Assembly (NCBI RefSeq): GCF_900608595.1
Contig: NZ_UWYY01000018.1
Span: 109,589-173,588 of the forward strand
DNA length: 64,000 bases
From: Promicromonospora panici
GTDB taxonomy: Bacteria; Actinomycetota; Actinomycetes; Actinomycetales; Cellulomonadaceae
Direction of reading: 5' to 3'
Part shown: one piece after another, positions 50,851 through 59,552 of the stretch
Layout: every line of letters begins with the position of its first letter
Numbering within the stretch: the stretch's first letter is position 1
The notes under the pieces: generated by a model
Databases searched by the model: none
Seen by the model: only the letters and a program-made list of their open reading frames with translations
Told to the model about the DNA's origin: nothing
Made by a program: the position numbers and the translations under genes

Positions 50851-51570
50851 TCAGGCGCGTGCGGCCTCGCGGACGAGGCCGTCGACCTCGGCCGCCAGCA
50901 GGCGCTCGCCGTCGAGGCCCATGGTGTCGAAAGCGCCGACGATCTCCAGCGACACGAGGCCGTGCACCCGGTACCAGGTCGACAGGGCGAGCTGGAGCGT
51001 GGCGGGCGGCGCCGTCGGCACGCCGAGGGACTCGCCCCACCGTGCCAGCTCCTCGTCGACGCCGGTGCGCGCATCGGACCCGTCGCCGGTGGCGCGGCTC
51101 CCGGCGTCGGGCGCTATCGCCTGGAGTGTCGTGACCAGGGCGAGCATGCTCTGGCTGATGGTGCTGATGCTCTCGAGCGGGTCCACGGACGCGCGCCGGC
51201 TGCCGGTGAAGAGCATCGAGTACCGGCGGGGGTGGTCCAGCGCCCAGCGTCGCCAGGCGTGCGCGACGGCGCCCAGCCGGTCCGGCGCGGGCCGGTCCGC
51301 GGCGTCGCGGGCGGCGGTCTCGACGGCGGTGCCGAGGTCGGTGTACCCGGCCGTGACCAGGGCGTCGAGCAGCGCCTCGCGGGACGCGAAGTAGTGGTAC
51401 AGCGCGGGCGGCGTCATGCCCACGGCCTTGCCGACCGACGCGAGCGACAGGCCGTGCGCACCTTCGGCGTCGACCAGCTCCAGCGCTCGCTGGACGATCT
51501 CGTCGACCGTCTGCCGTCTGAGCCGTTCGCGCCGGGTCAGGGGCCGGGTGTCGTCGTCGTCCACGGGCAT
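50851..51570 (-). CDS. TetR-family transcriptional regulator
   Basis: 239 residues. N-terminal HTH: IVQRALELVDAEGAHGLSLASVGKAVGMTPPALYHYFASREALLDALV. The ligand domain is of the WHG/TetR_C_13 type with WALDHPRRYSMLFTGSR and LALSTWYRVHGLVSLEIVGAFDTMGLD. It is divergent from the DUF418 membrane protein with 108 bp between starts. A TAGGCT box 6 nt from the ATG marks a leaderless start. Confidence 0.9.
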   Translation of the reverse strand: MPVDDDDTRPLTRRERLRRQTVDEIVQRALELVDAEGAHGLSLASVGKAVGMTPPALYHYFASREALLDALVTAGYTDLGTAVETAARDAADRPAPDRLGAVAHAWRRWALDHPRRYSMLFTGSRRASVDPLESISTISQSMLALVTTLQAIAPDAGSRATGDGSDARTGVDEELARWGESLGVPTAPPATLQLALSTWYRVHGLVSLEIVGAFDTMGLDGERLLAAEVDGLVREAARA

Positions 51571-51576
51571 GCCGTG

Positions 51577-51582
51577 AGCCTA
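51577..51582 (-). promoter_or_regulatory. -10 box, leaderless start of TetR gene
   Basis: On the minus strand TAGGCT precedes the ATG at 51570 by 6 nt. Confidence 0.5.
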
Positions 51583-51678
51583 ACGTCCGGGGCGACGTCC
51601 GGCGTGGGCCTATCCGAACCGGTGGCCGGGCCGCGTCCGTATCAGTATCAGTGCGGTACGGCCGTCCGGCCTGGGACG

Positions 51679-52842
51679 ATGATGCCCGTGGCGACCGATT
51701 CCGTGAGCGTGACCCCGGCTCCCACCGGACTGACCGAGCGCGCGCTCGGGCCCGACCTGGCCCGCGGCATGATGCTGCTGTTCATCGCCCTGGCGAACTC
51801 GCACTACTTCCTGGTCGGGCAGCGGTACGTCGGCGGGTTCCCCGTGGACGGCTCCTCCGTGGACGACGCCGTCGCGTGGCTCATCTCCACCTTCGTGGAC
51901 GGCCGGGCGTTCCCGATGTTCGGGCTGCTGTTCGGCTACGGCGTGGCGCACATCGTGCGGCGCAACGCCGGGCTCGGGCCGCGCGTGGTGAACCGGATCC
52001 TGCGCCGCCGCTCCCTGGTCCTGATCGTGATCGGGCTCCTCGACGCCCTCCTGTTCTACGCGGGCGACATCCTGGCGATGTACGGGGTGCTGCTGTTCGT
52101 CGGCATCCTCCTGGTGCGCCGGTCGGACGCGTGGGTCATGGCGGTGGCCGTGGTGTTCTTCGTGCTGAACGCCCTGCCGGGCGTCGACTCGATGTCGATC
52201 GGCACCGCCGGGCCCGACGCGGCGTCCCTGCCGCCCGACCTCGCGACCATGTTCGCCGAGCGGGCGCCGGTTGCCGCGCTCGTCGCGCTCGGCGGACCGA
52301 TCGGGTTCGCCTGCCCGTTCGCGATCGGCCTGTGGGCCGGACGGCGCCGGATCCTCGAGCGGCCGACCGAGCACCGCACCCTGCTGCGGGTCGTCGCCGC
52401 CGTCGGGATCTCCGTGGCGGTGCTCGGCGCCCAGCCCGCGGCACTCCTGGTCGCCGGCGTGTACGACCGGCCGGGTGACCAGGTGCTGCAGTGGGTCGGC
52501 CCGCTGCACGACGCGACGGGCGTGCTCGGCGGGTTCGGCTACGCGGCCCTGATCTGCCTGGTCTCCACCCGCCTGCGGAACCGCGAGCTGGTAGCCGCGG
52601 TCGCCGCCGTCGGGCAGCGTTCGATGACGTGCTACCTGCTGCAGTCGGCCGTGTGGTTCGTGGCGTTCACGCCGTTCCTGCTGGGCCTCGCGGACGAGCT
52701 CACGGCCGCGAGCACCGCGCTGCTCGCGGCCGGGGTGTGGGTGGCGTCGGTCGCGCTGGCCGAGTGGATGCGCCGCACCGGACGGCGGGGCCCGTTCGAG
52801 ACGCTCACCCGCAGGGTGACGTACTCGGCGCGGCCCTCGTAG
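51679..52842 (+). CDS. DUF418-family multi-pass membrane protein
   Basis: 387 residues from ATG ATG at 51679, with GGGA just upstream. About eight to nine helices; the N-terminal LARGMMLLFIALANSHYFL is the acyltransferase-3-like/heparan N-acetyltransferase start (PDLARG for the usual DxxRG), and GRAFPMFGLLFGYGVAHIVRR is the classic DUF418 loop. The C-terminal domain has VAAVGQRSMTCYLLQSAVWFVAF. Role unknown; possibly acyl or sugar transfer across the membrane. Probably controlled by the divergent TetR regulator. Confidence 0.88.
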   Translation: MMPVATDSVSVTPAPTGLTERALGPDLARGMMLLFIALANSHYFLVGQRYVGGFPVDGSSVDDAVAWLISTFVDGRAFPMFGLLFGYGVAHIVRRNAGLGPRVVNRILRRRSLVLIVIGLLDALLFYAGDILAMYGVLLFVGILLVRRSDAWVMAVAVVFFVLNALPGVDSMSIGTAGPDAASLPPDLATMFAERAPVAALVALGGPIGFACPFAIGLWAGRRRILERPTEHRTLLRVVAAVGISVAVLGAQPAALLVAGVYDRPGDQVLQWVGPLHDATGVLGGFGYAALICLVSTRLRNRELVAAVAAVGQRSMTCYLLQSAVWFVAFTPFLLGLADELTAASTALLAAGVWVASVALAEWMRRTGRRGPFETLTRRVTYSARPS

Positions 52843-52862
52843 CCGGCCGGATCGAGGCAGGG

Positions 52863-52920
52863 TCAGGTGACGTCGAGCACCGCCTTGCCGTGCAGGCGGC
52901 GGTCGAGGAGGGGGGCGCGG
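52863..52920 (-). pseudogene. 3' remnant of an MDR-type oxidoreductase
   Basis: Read on the minus strand, the last ~18 codons before a TGA at 52865-52863 give APLLDRRLHGKAVLDVT, the characteristic end of zinc-type alcohol dehydrogenase/quinone reductase proteins. The rest of the gene is missing: the sequence runs directly into an unrelated remnant on the other strand at about 52920. Confidence 0.55.
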
Positions 52921-53164
52921 GGAGTCGGCGGTGCGCGCCGCGCCGCTGCCGGCGTACGACGCGCTGCGGGCGGCGTCCTGGCACCCGCCCGGATCGTCGT
53001 CCGCGGCGGACGTCGCCCGCGTGGTGCTCGCGGTGGTCGACGCCGACGAGCCGCCGCTGCGGATCCTGGTCGGCGAGCTGGCGGCGGACGCCGTCCTCCC
53101 GATCACCGAGGAGCGGCTGGCGGGCTGGCTGCGCTGGGAGGACCTGGGCCGCACGGCGGGCTGA
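52919..53164 (+). pseudogene. 3' remnant of a short-chain dehydrogenase
   Basis: About 81 codons ending in TGA at 53164. The frame (ESAVRAAPLPAYDALRA, ADVARVVLAVVDADEPPLRILVG, then ITEERLAGWLRWEDLGRTAG) matches the C-terminal part of actinobacterial SDR oxidoreductases, in which this block follows the Rossmann core. The catalytic YxxxK and the nucleotide-binding N-terminus are absent. A GTG at 52931 could start a 77-residue ORF but lacks a ribosome site. With 52863-52920 it fills the 350-bp gap between genes. Confidence 0.6.
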
Positions 53165-53193
53165 CGGCACTCCGGGCCGGACGACCCGGCGTC

Positions 53194-54447
53194 CTACAGC
53201 ACCACCCAGCCCAGCAGCCCCGCCGCGATCACCACCGCCCACGGGGGAGCCGACCACTTGGCCAGCGCCACGAAAGCGGCGATCGCGAGGGACAGGGCGA
53301 CCAGAGGGTTGCCCGCGGCCAGGATGCCCTGGGTGAACACCGGGTCGTACAGCGCGGCGGCCAGCAGGCCCACCACGCCCGCGTTGACGCCGGCGAGCGC
53401 CCGCCGGGCGCGTGGCGCACGGCGCAGCCGCTCCCAGAACGGCAGCGCGCCCACGATCAGCAGGGCCGACGGCGCGAAGATCGCCAGGAGCGCGATGGTC
53501 GCGCCGGCCAGGCCGGTGGGTCCGGAGGTGGTGACCGCACCGAGGTACGCCGCGAAGGTGAACAGGGGCCCTGGCACGGCCTGCGCCGCGCCGTACCCGG
53601 CGAGGAACTGGTCGTGCCCCACCAGGCCGGACGGCACCGTCTCGGCCTGCAGCAGCGGCAGCACCACGTGCCCGCCGCCGAAGACGAGCGACCCGGCGCG
53701 GTAGAACACGTCGACGAGCCGCGCGACGCCGTCGCCGGTGGCGGCGGCCAGCAACGGCAGGGTGACGAGCAGCAGCCCGAACACGACCAGGCACGCGACC
53801 GCCGCCCCGCGCCGGACGGGCACGGTGAACGGTTCGTCGCCGCCGTCGTCCGACGTGGCGGAGAGCCAGAAGAGCCCGGCGATGCCCGCCAGCACGATCA
53901 CCCCGACCTGGCTCACGGCGCCTGGCAGGCCCAGGACCGACGGCGCGAGCAGCGTGCCGATCGCCGCGGCTCCCGCGATGGTCGCGCGCCGCGCGTCCGG
54001 GGCCAGCGTGCGCGTCATCCCGAGCACCGCCTGCGCCACGACGGCGACGGCCGCCGCCTTGAGACCCCCGATCCACCCCGCCCCGGCGTCGCCGCCCAGC
54101 GCCGTGACCCCGTACGCGAACGCGACCAGCAGCACCGCGGAGGGCAGCGTGAACCCGGCCCAGGCCGCCAGCAACCCCCGGATCCCCGCGCGCCGCAGGC
54201 CGATCGCCATGCCCACCTGGCTGGACGCCGGTCCGGGCAGGAACTGGCACAGGGCCACCAGGTCGGCGTACGCGCGGTCGCCGAGCCACCGCCGTCGGAC
54301 CACGAACGCGTCGCGGAAGTACCCGAGGTGCGCCACCGGGCCACCGAACGACGTCAGCCCGAGGCGCAGGAAGGTGACGAACACCTCGCGCGTGGTGCCG
54401 GCGCTCTCGGGGACCGAGCCTGGGTCGGGGGCGTCGGACGCCATCAT
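53194..54447 (-). CDS. chrA: Chromate-transporter (CHR) family membrane protein
   Basis: 417 residues, about twelve helices in two homologous halves. Signature motifs are present twice: LTSFGGPVAHLGYFRDAFV with FLPGPASSQVGMAIG in the N-terminal half, and LVFGGGHVVLPLLQAE with AQAVPGPLFTFAAYLG in the C-terminal half. The long form is typical of ChrA, a chromate/sulfate-type exporter. No chrB-like regulator lies nearby, so a role in chromate resistance is inferred from family only. Confidence 0.9.
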   Translation of the reverse strand: MMASDAPDPGSVPESAGTTREVFVTFLRLGLTSFGGPVAHLGYFRDAFVVRRRWLGDRAYADLVALCQFLPGPASSQVGMAIGLRRAGIRGLLAAWAGFTLPSAVLLVAFAYGVTALGGDAGAGWIGGLKAAAVAVVAQAVLGMTRTLAPDARRATIAGAAAIGTLLAPSVLGLPGAVSQVGVIVLAGIAGLFWLSATSDDGGDEPFTVPVRRGAAVACLVVFGLLLVTLPLLAAATGDGVARLVDVFYRAGSLVFGGGHVVLPLLQAETVPSGLVGHDQFLAGYGAAQAVPGPLFTFAAYLGAVTTSGPTGLAGATIALLAIFAPSALLIVGALPFWERLRRAPRARRALAGVNAGVVGLLAAALYDPVFTQGILAAGNPLVALSLAIAAFVALAKWSAPPWAVVIAAGLLGWVVL

Positions 54448-54542
54448 GCGCTCGCTCCAGAGATCACACCGGGACGGTACCGGTCCGGTGCGCGGCGCGT
54501 CCCCGCGCGGTCACGTTCGTGTCCTCCCGGCCCGCCGCGGCC

Positions 54543-54548
54543 TACGCT
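54543..54548 (+). promoter_or_regulatory. -10 box, leaderless start of coiled-coil gene
   Basis: TACGCT is 7 nt before the ATG at 54556. It argues that the gene begins there, not at the in-frame GTG at 54519. Confidence 0.5.
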
Positions 54549-54555
54549 GACCGAC

Positions 54556-55199
54556 ATGGCACAGGACGCGCGGGACATGACGGCGCAGCAGCTCCAGGCG
54601 GAGCTGGAAGCGGCCCAGGAGGCGGCCTCGAGCACGCCCGGCTCACCGGCCGGCTCGACGCCGCGCGGTCCGCGCTCGCCGGCGAGCTCACCCGGCTGGC
54701 GAACGAGGTAGGTACCACGCGCGGGGAGCTGACCGAGCTGCACGAGGTCATCAGCGCGGCGGAGCGTGCCAGCGCCGCGCTCGCCGGCGCCTCGCGCCAC
54801 CTCGACAGCGCGGGCAACTGGGCCACGTACGACACGTTCGGCGGCGGAGGTTTCTTCGCCGACATGATGAAGCGCCAGAAGATGGACCAGGCCGTCGAGC
54901 TGATGCGGAACGCCGACGAGTCGCTGCGGGCGCCGTCGCGGGAGCTCGGCGACCTCGGCCGCGACGGCGTCGGAGGAATCGAGGCGGACGGGCTGATCGG
55001 GACGTTCGACGTCTGGTTCGACGACATCTTCAACGACTGGACGGTCATGAACCGCATCAACGAGGCCCGCGACCGGGTGCGCGAGGCTCTGGACACGGTC
55101 GGGCGGGTGCACCAGGGCGCGGTCGAGCGCGCGGCGGCGCTGGAGGTGCGGCTCGCGCAGCTCGCGGAACGGCGGGAGCAGCTGCTGACGGGTGCCTGA
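54556..55199 (+). pseudogene. Coiled-coil protein of unknown function, apparently frameshifted
   Basis: The natural start (ATG 54556, leaderless box upstream) opens a helical frame MAQDARDMTAQQLQAELEAA that loses coherence after ~24 codons. The reading frame that continues it lies one base back and runs from about 54627 to 55199 (LEHARLTGRLDAARSALAGE, FGGGGFFADMMKRQKMDQAV, FDVWFDDIFNDWTVMNRINEARD, ending LEVRLAQLAERREQLLTGA). A single missing C in GGCC/TCGAG at about 54624-54628 would rejoin them into ~214 residues. It is a soluble, largely helical protein with a glycine-rich turn. Sequencing error, programmed shift, or a real mutation are all possible. Confidence 0.6.
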
Positions 55200-55222
55200 C
55201 GGGCGCGGTCAGGTGCGCGCGG

Positions 55223-55645
55223 TCAGCGGGTGTGCCAGCCCGGCAGCAGGCGCTCCAGGGCCTCGGCCAGCGGCAGGGACTCGCCGTCCTTCCCGCCGGC
55301 GCCGAGCGTCAGGGGCGGACGGCGTGGCTCCGGCCGCGTGCCGCGCACCCGGTCGAGCAGGCCGATCGGTGCGGTGAGCACGTAGAAGTCGCCGTCCGTG
55401 CTGACGCCGAGGGTGCGGTCCACGCGCAGGTACCAGCCCCGCAGGGGCGTGCGCGCGGTGCCGCGACCGCCGTAGCCCTGCACCTGGAGCGGCACGGGTG
55501 CGAGCCCGGCGGTCCGCGCGGCCGCCGCGAACTCGCGCAGCATCGTCTCGGCCCGGGTGTGCTCGGCATCCTGGCGCGCCTGGAGGCGTTCGGCCTGGAC
55601 GCGGACCGCCTCGGCCCGCTCTGCGGCCCACTTGTCGTCGCGCAT
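55223..55645 (-). CDS. Small basic protein of unknown function
   Basis: 140 residues from the ATG at 55645. A Lys/Ala/Arg/Glu helix (DDKWAAERAEAVRVQAERLQ) comes first. A compact beta domain follows: PVPLQVQGYGGRGTARTPLRGWYLRVDRTLGVSTDGDFYVLTAP. A C-terminal Leu-rich helix has LPLAEALERLLPGWHTR. It is cytoplasmic and shares the domain layout of small actinobacterial DUF proteins; no family was named. It is convergent to the coiled-coil gene. GACACT 6 nt before the ATG could be its -10 box. Confidence 0.7.
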   Translation of the reverse strand: MRDDKWAAERAEAVRVQAERLQARQDAEHTRAETMLREFAAAARTAGLAPVPLQVQGYGGRGTARTPLRGWYLRVDRTLGVSTDGDFYVLTAPIGLLDRVRGTRPEPRRPPLTLGAGGKDGESLPLAEALERLLPGWHTR

Positions 55646-55752
55646 GCGGGAAGTGTCGCACCTCGGAGTGCCGCGGCGGCACGAGTCTCCGTGGGCTGGC
55701 GTCAGGGTTCGGTGCGGGCTCCGAGTTCGGTCCCTTGTACGGCCGTCTTCGT

Positions 55753-55818
55753 GACTTCGGTCGGTTGCCTTGAGATCGGTCAATCAACCGACCGATCTCA
55801 AGGCAACCGACCGAAGTC
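55753..55818. terminator. 27-bp perfect-stem hairpin upstream of the sulfatase gene end
   Basis: GACTTCGG... (55753-55779) pairs perfectly over 27 bp with 55792-55818, loop 12 nt. A further direct copy of the 15-mer CAACCGACCGATCTC from its right arm occurs at 55835-55849. It separates the sulfatase stop (minus strand) from the upstream region of the small gene, and is the longest perfect stem in the window. It probably terminates the catabolic-cluster transcript. Confidence 0.7.
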
Positions 55819-55876
55819 GTGCGGAGGGCCCGTGCAACCGACCGATCTCGCAGCACACAGAGCTGAGTCGACCAGC

Positions 55877-57439
55877 TCAGTCCGGCAGCACCGACCGCTC
55901 CAGCCCTCGCGAACGGTAGTACTCCAGCAGCCGGTCCCACTCGATCACCCCGGCCGACCGCGCCCACGCGTCCCAGCAGCCCGCCAGCCGCGTGACGACG
56001 TCGGCGTGCCCGGCCGCGAGGTCGCGCGTCTCGCCGCGGTCCGCGACGACGTCGTACAGCTCCCAGGGCCGGTCCGCCTCGCGGACCAGCTTCCACCGGC
56101 CGTGGCGCACCGCGGCGTTCCCGAGGTGCTCCCAGAAGAGCGGGCGGTCGACGACGGCCTCACCCCGCCACTGGTCGAGCATGCTCGTGCCCGCCATGCC
56201 CTCGGCGTCGCCGCCCACGGCGCGCAGCACGGTCGGGGCGATGTCGACCACGTGGCCCGGCCCGTCCACGAGGTCCCCGGCCGGGACGCCGCCCGCGGGC
56301 CACGACGCGATGAGCGGGGAGGCGATGCCGCCCTCGTGCACCCATCGCTTGTACAGCCGGAACGGCGTGTTCGACAGGTGCGCCCACGACCGGCCGTAGC
56401 TCGCGTACGACTCCTCCGGCCCGGGCACGACGTCGGGGGAGTTGCCCACCCGGACCGGATGCCCTGCGCGCGTCGTCGGCGGGGAGACCTCCGCCGACAG
56501 GCGGCCCGACGGAGTGGGCAGCGACTCCGCGCACGCCCCGTTGTCGGAGCAGAACACGACCAGCGTGTCGTCCAGCGTGCCCTGTGCCTCCAGCTGGTCC
56601 AGCAGCGTCCCCACGCCCCGGTCCATGGCCTCGACCTGCGCCGCGTAGACCGCCATGCGCTCGGCCTCCCACGCCGGCTCGGGCACCTCGGCCCACGCCC
56701 GCACCCGGGGATCACGATCCGGCAGGGCGGACGCCGTCGCCAGGCCGAGCCGGTGCTGCTGGGCGAGCCGGCGCTCGCGGAGCCGGTCCCAGCCGGCGCG
56801 GTAGCGGTCGCGGTACTTCGCGACGTCGGCCTCGCGCGCGTGCAGCGGCCAGTGCGGCGCGGTGTAGGCGAGGTAGAGGAACCACGGCCGGCGGCTCGCG
56901 TGGGCGCGCCCGACGAAGTCGCGCGCGTACCGGGTCAGGTCGTCCGTGAGGTAGTAGTCGCCGGCTGTGGCCGACGGCGGCAGCCGCTCCTCGCCGTCCA
57001 CCAGCGGCGGGTCGTAGTAGCTGACGGCGCCGTGCAGCACACCGTAGAACTCGTCGAAGCCGCGGCGGGTGGGCCAGGTCTCGTCCGGGGCCGACATCCG
57101 CGAGGACAGGTGCCACTTGCCCGCGAGCGCCGTCGTGTAGCCGACGGCGCGCAGCCGCTCGGCGAGGGTCGGCGCCGCGGGGTCGAGCGAGCCGCGGTAC
57201 CCGTGCGGGCGGTCGTCGCTGGTCAGGACGCCGACGCCGACGTCGTGCGAGTGGCGCCCGGTGAGGAGGGCGGCGCGGGACGGGCTGCACCGCGGGGTCG
57301 CGTAGAACGAGCTCATCCGTACGCCGCGCCGCGCCAGCCGGTCCAGGGCCGGGGTGTCGATCTCGCCGCCGAACGCGGCGAGGTCGGAGAAGCCGAGGTC
57401 GTCGGCGAGGATGACCAGCACATCGGGGCTGCGCGTCAT
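55877..57439 (-). CDS. Formylglycine-type sulfatase
   Basis: 520 residues, no signal peptide, so it is cytoplasmic. Type I sulfatase features: metal-binding LILADDLGF-type strand (LVILADDLGFSD), C51 in the maturation motif CSPSRAALLTG, where Cys is converted to formylglycine, GKWHLS near residue 115, and VFCSDNGA for the metal/substrate site. It hydrolyses sulfate esters of a sugar or aromatic. Its ATG overlaps the stop of the FAH-type gene (ATGA), so the two are co-translated. As the last gene of the minus-strand cluster it likely desulfates an imported intermediate. Confidence 0.92.
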   Translation of the reverse strand: MTRSPDVLVILADDLGFSDLAAFGGEIDTPALDRLARRGVRMSSFYATPRCSPSRAALLTGRHSHDVGVGVLTSDDRPHGYRGSLDPAAPTLAERLRAVGYTTALAGKWHLSSRMSAPDETWPTRRGFDEFYGVLHGAVSYYDPPLVDGEERLPPSATAGDYYLTDDLTRYARDFVGRAHASRRPWFLYLAYTAPHWPLHAREADVAKYRDRYRAGWDRLRERRLAQQHRLGLATASALPDRDPRVRAWAEVPEPAWEAERMAVYAAQVEAMDRGVGTLLDQLEAQGTLDDTLVVFCSDNGACAESLPTPSGRLSAEVSPPTTRAGHPVRVGNSPDVVPGPEESYASYGRSWAHLSNTPFRLYKRWVHEGGIASPLIASWPAGGVPAGDLVDGPGHVVDIAPTVLRAVGGDAEGMAGTSMLDQWRGEAVVDRPLFWEHLGNAAVRHGRWKLVREADRPWELYDVVADRGETRDLAAGHADVVTRLAGCWDAWARSAGVIEWDRLLEYYRSRGLERSVLPD

Positions 57440-59493
57440 CGCAGCTCCCGGCCGGCCGGCGTGTCGGGCGCCGGGGTCACCCGGATGACCTGTGGTCGGG
57501 ACAGGTCGTAGTCGGGCGCGACGTGGGTCCGGATCGTGGCCAGCCCCTCGATGCCGGCGGTGATGTCGAGCCCGGCCGCGTACTCCTCGCGGGTGACGCG
57601 CAGCCGGGCCGCCGTCGAGCCGAGGGTCACGACGTCGCCGGGGAACAGGGTGATCATCCGGGAGATCGTGGTCAGCAGCTCGCCGGGCCCGGCCGCGTAC
57701 TCCGCCGTCGAGCCGCGCACCTCGATGCCTTCCGCGCCGGACCCAGCCGCGTCAGCCCCGCGCGGCCCCGCGATCCGCAGCCACATCTCGCGCCCGGACC
57801 AGCCGCCCGGGTCGGGCAGCCCGCGGACGGGCGCCAGGGGCTGCGGCGCGGGCAGCACCACGTTGAAGCCGTCGGCCCACCGCCCGTACATGGCGCCGAT
57901 GCCGCGCTCGCCCGCGCGGGCGGGCTCGGCGACGGCGTCGTGGAAGGACTGGTCGCACACCGACACCAGGGGTGTGTACCCGAGCACCAGCTCGTCGCTC
58001 TCGGACCTGTCGGACCCGTGGGTCACGCGGCTGACCCACAGATCTGACACGTCCGGGGCGTCGGCGACCAGGCGGCGGACCACGAGCGCCAGCTCGATGG
58101 CGATCACCAGGTCGGTCGCCCGGGGCGGGACCAGCACGTGGTCGCTCGCGGACAGCGCCGAGGCCGGGCCGTTCAGGAAGCGCGGCACGGCGAGCCGCGG
58201 CAGGCCGTCGGGGTCGGGCGCGTTCGCCGGGGCGCCGTTGCCGAAGGCGGTCCAGAAGTGCCGCGCCCCGGCGACCGACCAGTCCTCGGGCTCCGCGACC
58301 GCCGTCCCGCCGGGTCGCTCCCGCCCGTGCAGCGCGACCTCCCGCACGGCCCACGAGGAGTGCTGGGTGAGGTCGGGCCCCGCACCGGACCCGGCCGAGG
58401 CGTCGACCACCACGGGGTTGGCCAGCGCCCCCACCGACTCGATCTCGACCTCCAGGCTCGTGCCGGCGGCGATCTGCTCGGACGTGACGGGCAGGCCGTC
58501 GACGCCCATGGTGCCGAAGTGGATCACGTCGCCCACGTGCAGCGACGCGAACGACGAGTACCACGCCACCACCCGCTCGATGCCCATCAGGGCGGCGCCG
58601 CTGTGCGCGCGGTCGCGCGTGCGGCCCGACTGCCGGGTCCACATCAGCAGGTTGTACGGGTCGCCCACCTCGTCCTTGGTGACCAGGTACGGGCCCATGG
58701 GGCACAGGGTGTCGGCCTTCTTGCCGCCCCACGAGGCGGTGGCCTGGTACAGCCAGTCCTGGTAGCCGCGCGGCAGGGAGTACCCGGTGCCGGCGTTGCC
58801 GGGCACCCGGCCGTAGTAGTGGGTGCCCGACACGTCGTCCACCACGGTGTAGCCCGCCACGTGCTCCATCGCCCGCTCGACGGGGACGTACCGCCCGGCC
58901 CGGCCGATCACCACGGCGAGCTCGACGTTGTAGGCCATGCTCGGCACGTGGTTGTCGTGCCGCATGACGACGGGCGCCCCTTGGCCGATGACGGCGCCCT
59001 GCGGCCGCTGGTGCCCCAGCGGGAACAGGTTGACCAGCGGCACGCCCGGCTTGTTGCGCACGAACGACGGCGAGTTGGTCACGAGCCCCCAGCACAGCCG
59101 CGGGCGGGGGACCGGGGCGAGCAGCTCGACGTCGTCCACGGGGTGTCCCGCGCGGGGCAGGATCGTCGCGTCCGTCTGCGCCGCGAACCGCTCGACGGCG
59201 GCCACCAGCCGGGACAGGGCGACCAGGCCGGTGTCGTCCAGGGCGAGGAAGCCGACGAGCGTGTCCGGCCACTGCCCCGCGAGGAACCGCGGGGCAGTGG
59301 CCGGGCCGGACGACGGGATGGCCGCGTGGGCCGCCAGCGCCGCCTCGGCCCGCGCGGGCTCGAGGAGCCACTCGCGGACGGCGGAGTCGGCGCCGGACCC
59401 GCCGTCCGGCCCGGACCCTGGCCCGCCGGCGGGTTCCCGCACGACGACGCCCCAGGTCTCGGCACCTGCGACCAGGAAGCTGGCCAGCCTCAC
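57436..59493 (-). CDS. Tandem-domain fumarylacetoacetate hydrolase (FAH)-family protein
   Basis: 685 residues from GTG with GAGAGGA upstream. Two FAH domains lie in tandem: residues ~130-375 (NVELAVVIGRAGRYVP, VAGYTVVDDVSGTHYYGR, VIHFGTMGVDGLP) and ~440-660 (AIELALVVRR, LGYTPLVSVCDQSFHDAV, FPGDVVTLGST). FAH enzymes hydrolyse or decarboxylate 2,4-diketo acids with Mg2+. In both domains the usual E-x-E metal pair appears as only one Glu (NVE and AIE). Nearby genes suggest a diketo-sugar-acid substrate. At ~685 residues it is longer than HpcE-type tandem FAHs. Confidence 0.85.
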   Translation of the reverse strand: MRLASFLVAGAETWGVVVREPAGGPGSGPDGGSGADSAVREWLLEPARAEAALAAHAAIPSSGPATAPRFLAGQWPDTLVGFLALDDTGLVALSRLVAAVERFAAQTDATILPRAGHPVDDVELLAPVPRPRLCWGLVTNSPSFVRNKPGVPLVNLFPLGHQRPQGAVIGQGAPVVMRHDNHVPSMAYNVELAVVIGRAGRYVPVERAMEHVAGYTVVDDVSGTHYYGRVPGNAGTGYSLPRGYQDWLYQATASWGGKKADTLCPMGPYLVTKDEVGDPYNLLMWTRQSGRTRDRAHSGAALMGIERVVAWYSSFASLHVGDVIHFGTMGVDGLPVTSEQIAAGTSLEVEIESVGALANPVVVDASAGSGAGPDLTQHSSWAVREVALHGRERPGGTAVAEPEDWSVAGARHFWTAFGNGAPANAPDPDGLPRLAVPRFLNGPASALSASDHVLVPPRATDLVIAIELALVVRRLVADAPDVSDLWVSRVTHGSDRSESDELVLGYTPLVSVCDQSFHDAVAEPARAGERGIGAMYGRWADGFNVVLPAPQPLAPVRGLPDPGGWSGREMWLRIAGPRGADAAGSGAEGIEVRGSTAEYAAGPGELLTTISRMITLFPGDVVTLGSTAARLRVTREEYAAGLDITAGIEGLATIRTHVAPDYDLSRPQVIRVTPAPDTPAGRELR

Positions 59494-59552
59494 GTGTGTC
59501 CTCTCGTCGTTCCTCTGCTCATGACAGCTCGTCGCTCATGCCAGGTCCTCGC

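Noticed and set aside
52931..53164. Independent 77-residue gene
   Set aside because: It matches only the C-terminal block of SDR enzymes and lacks a ribosome site, so it is listed as a remnant.
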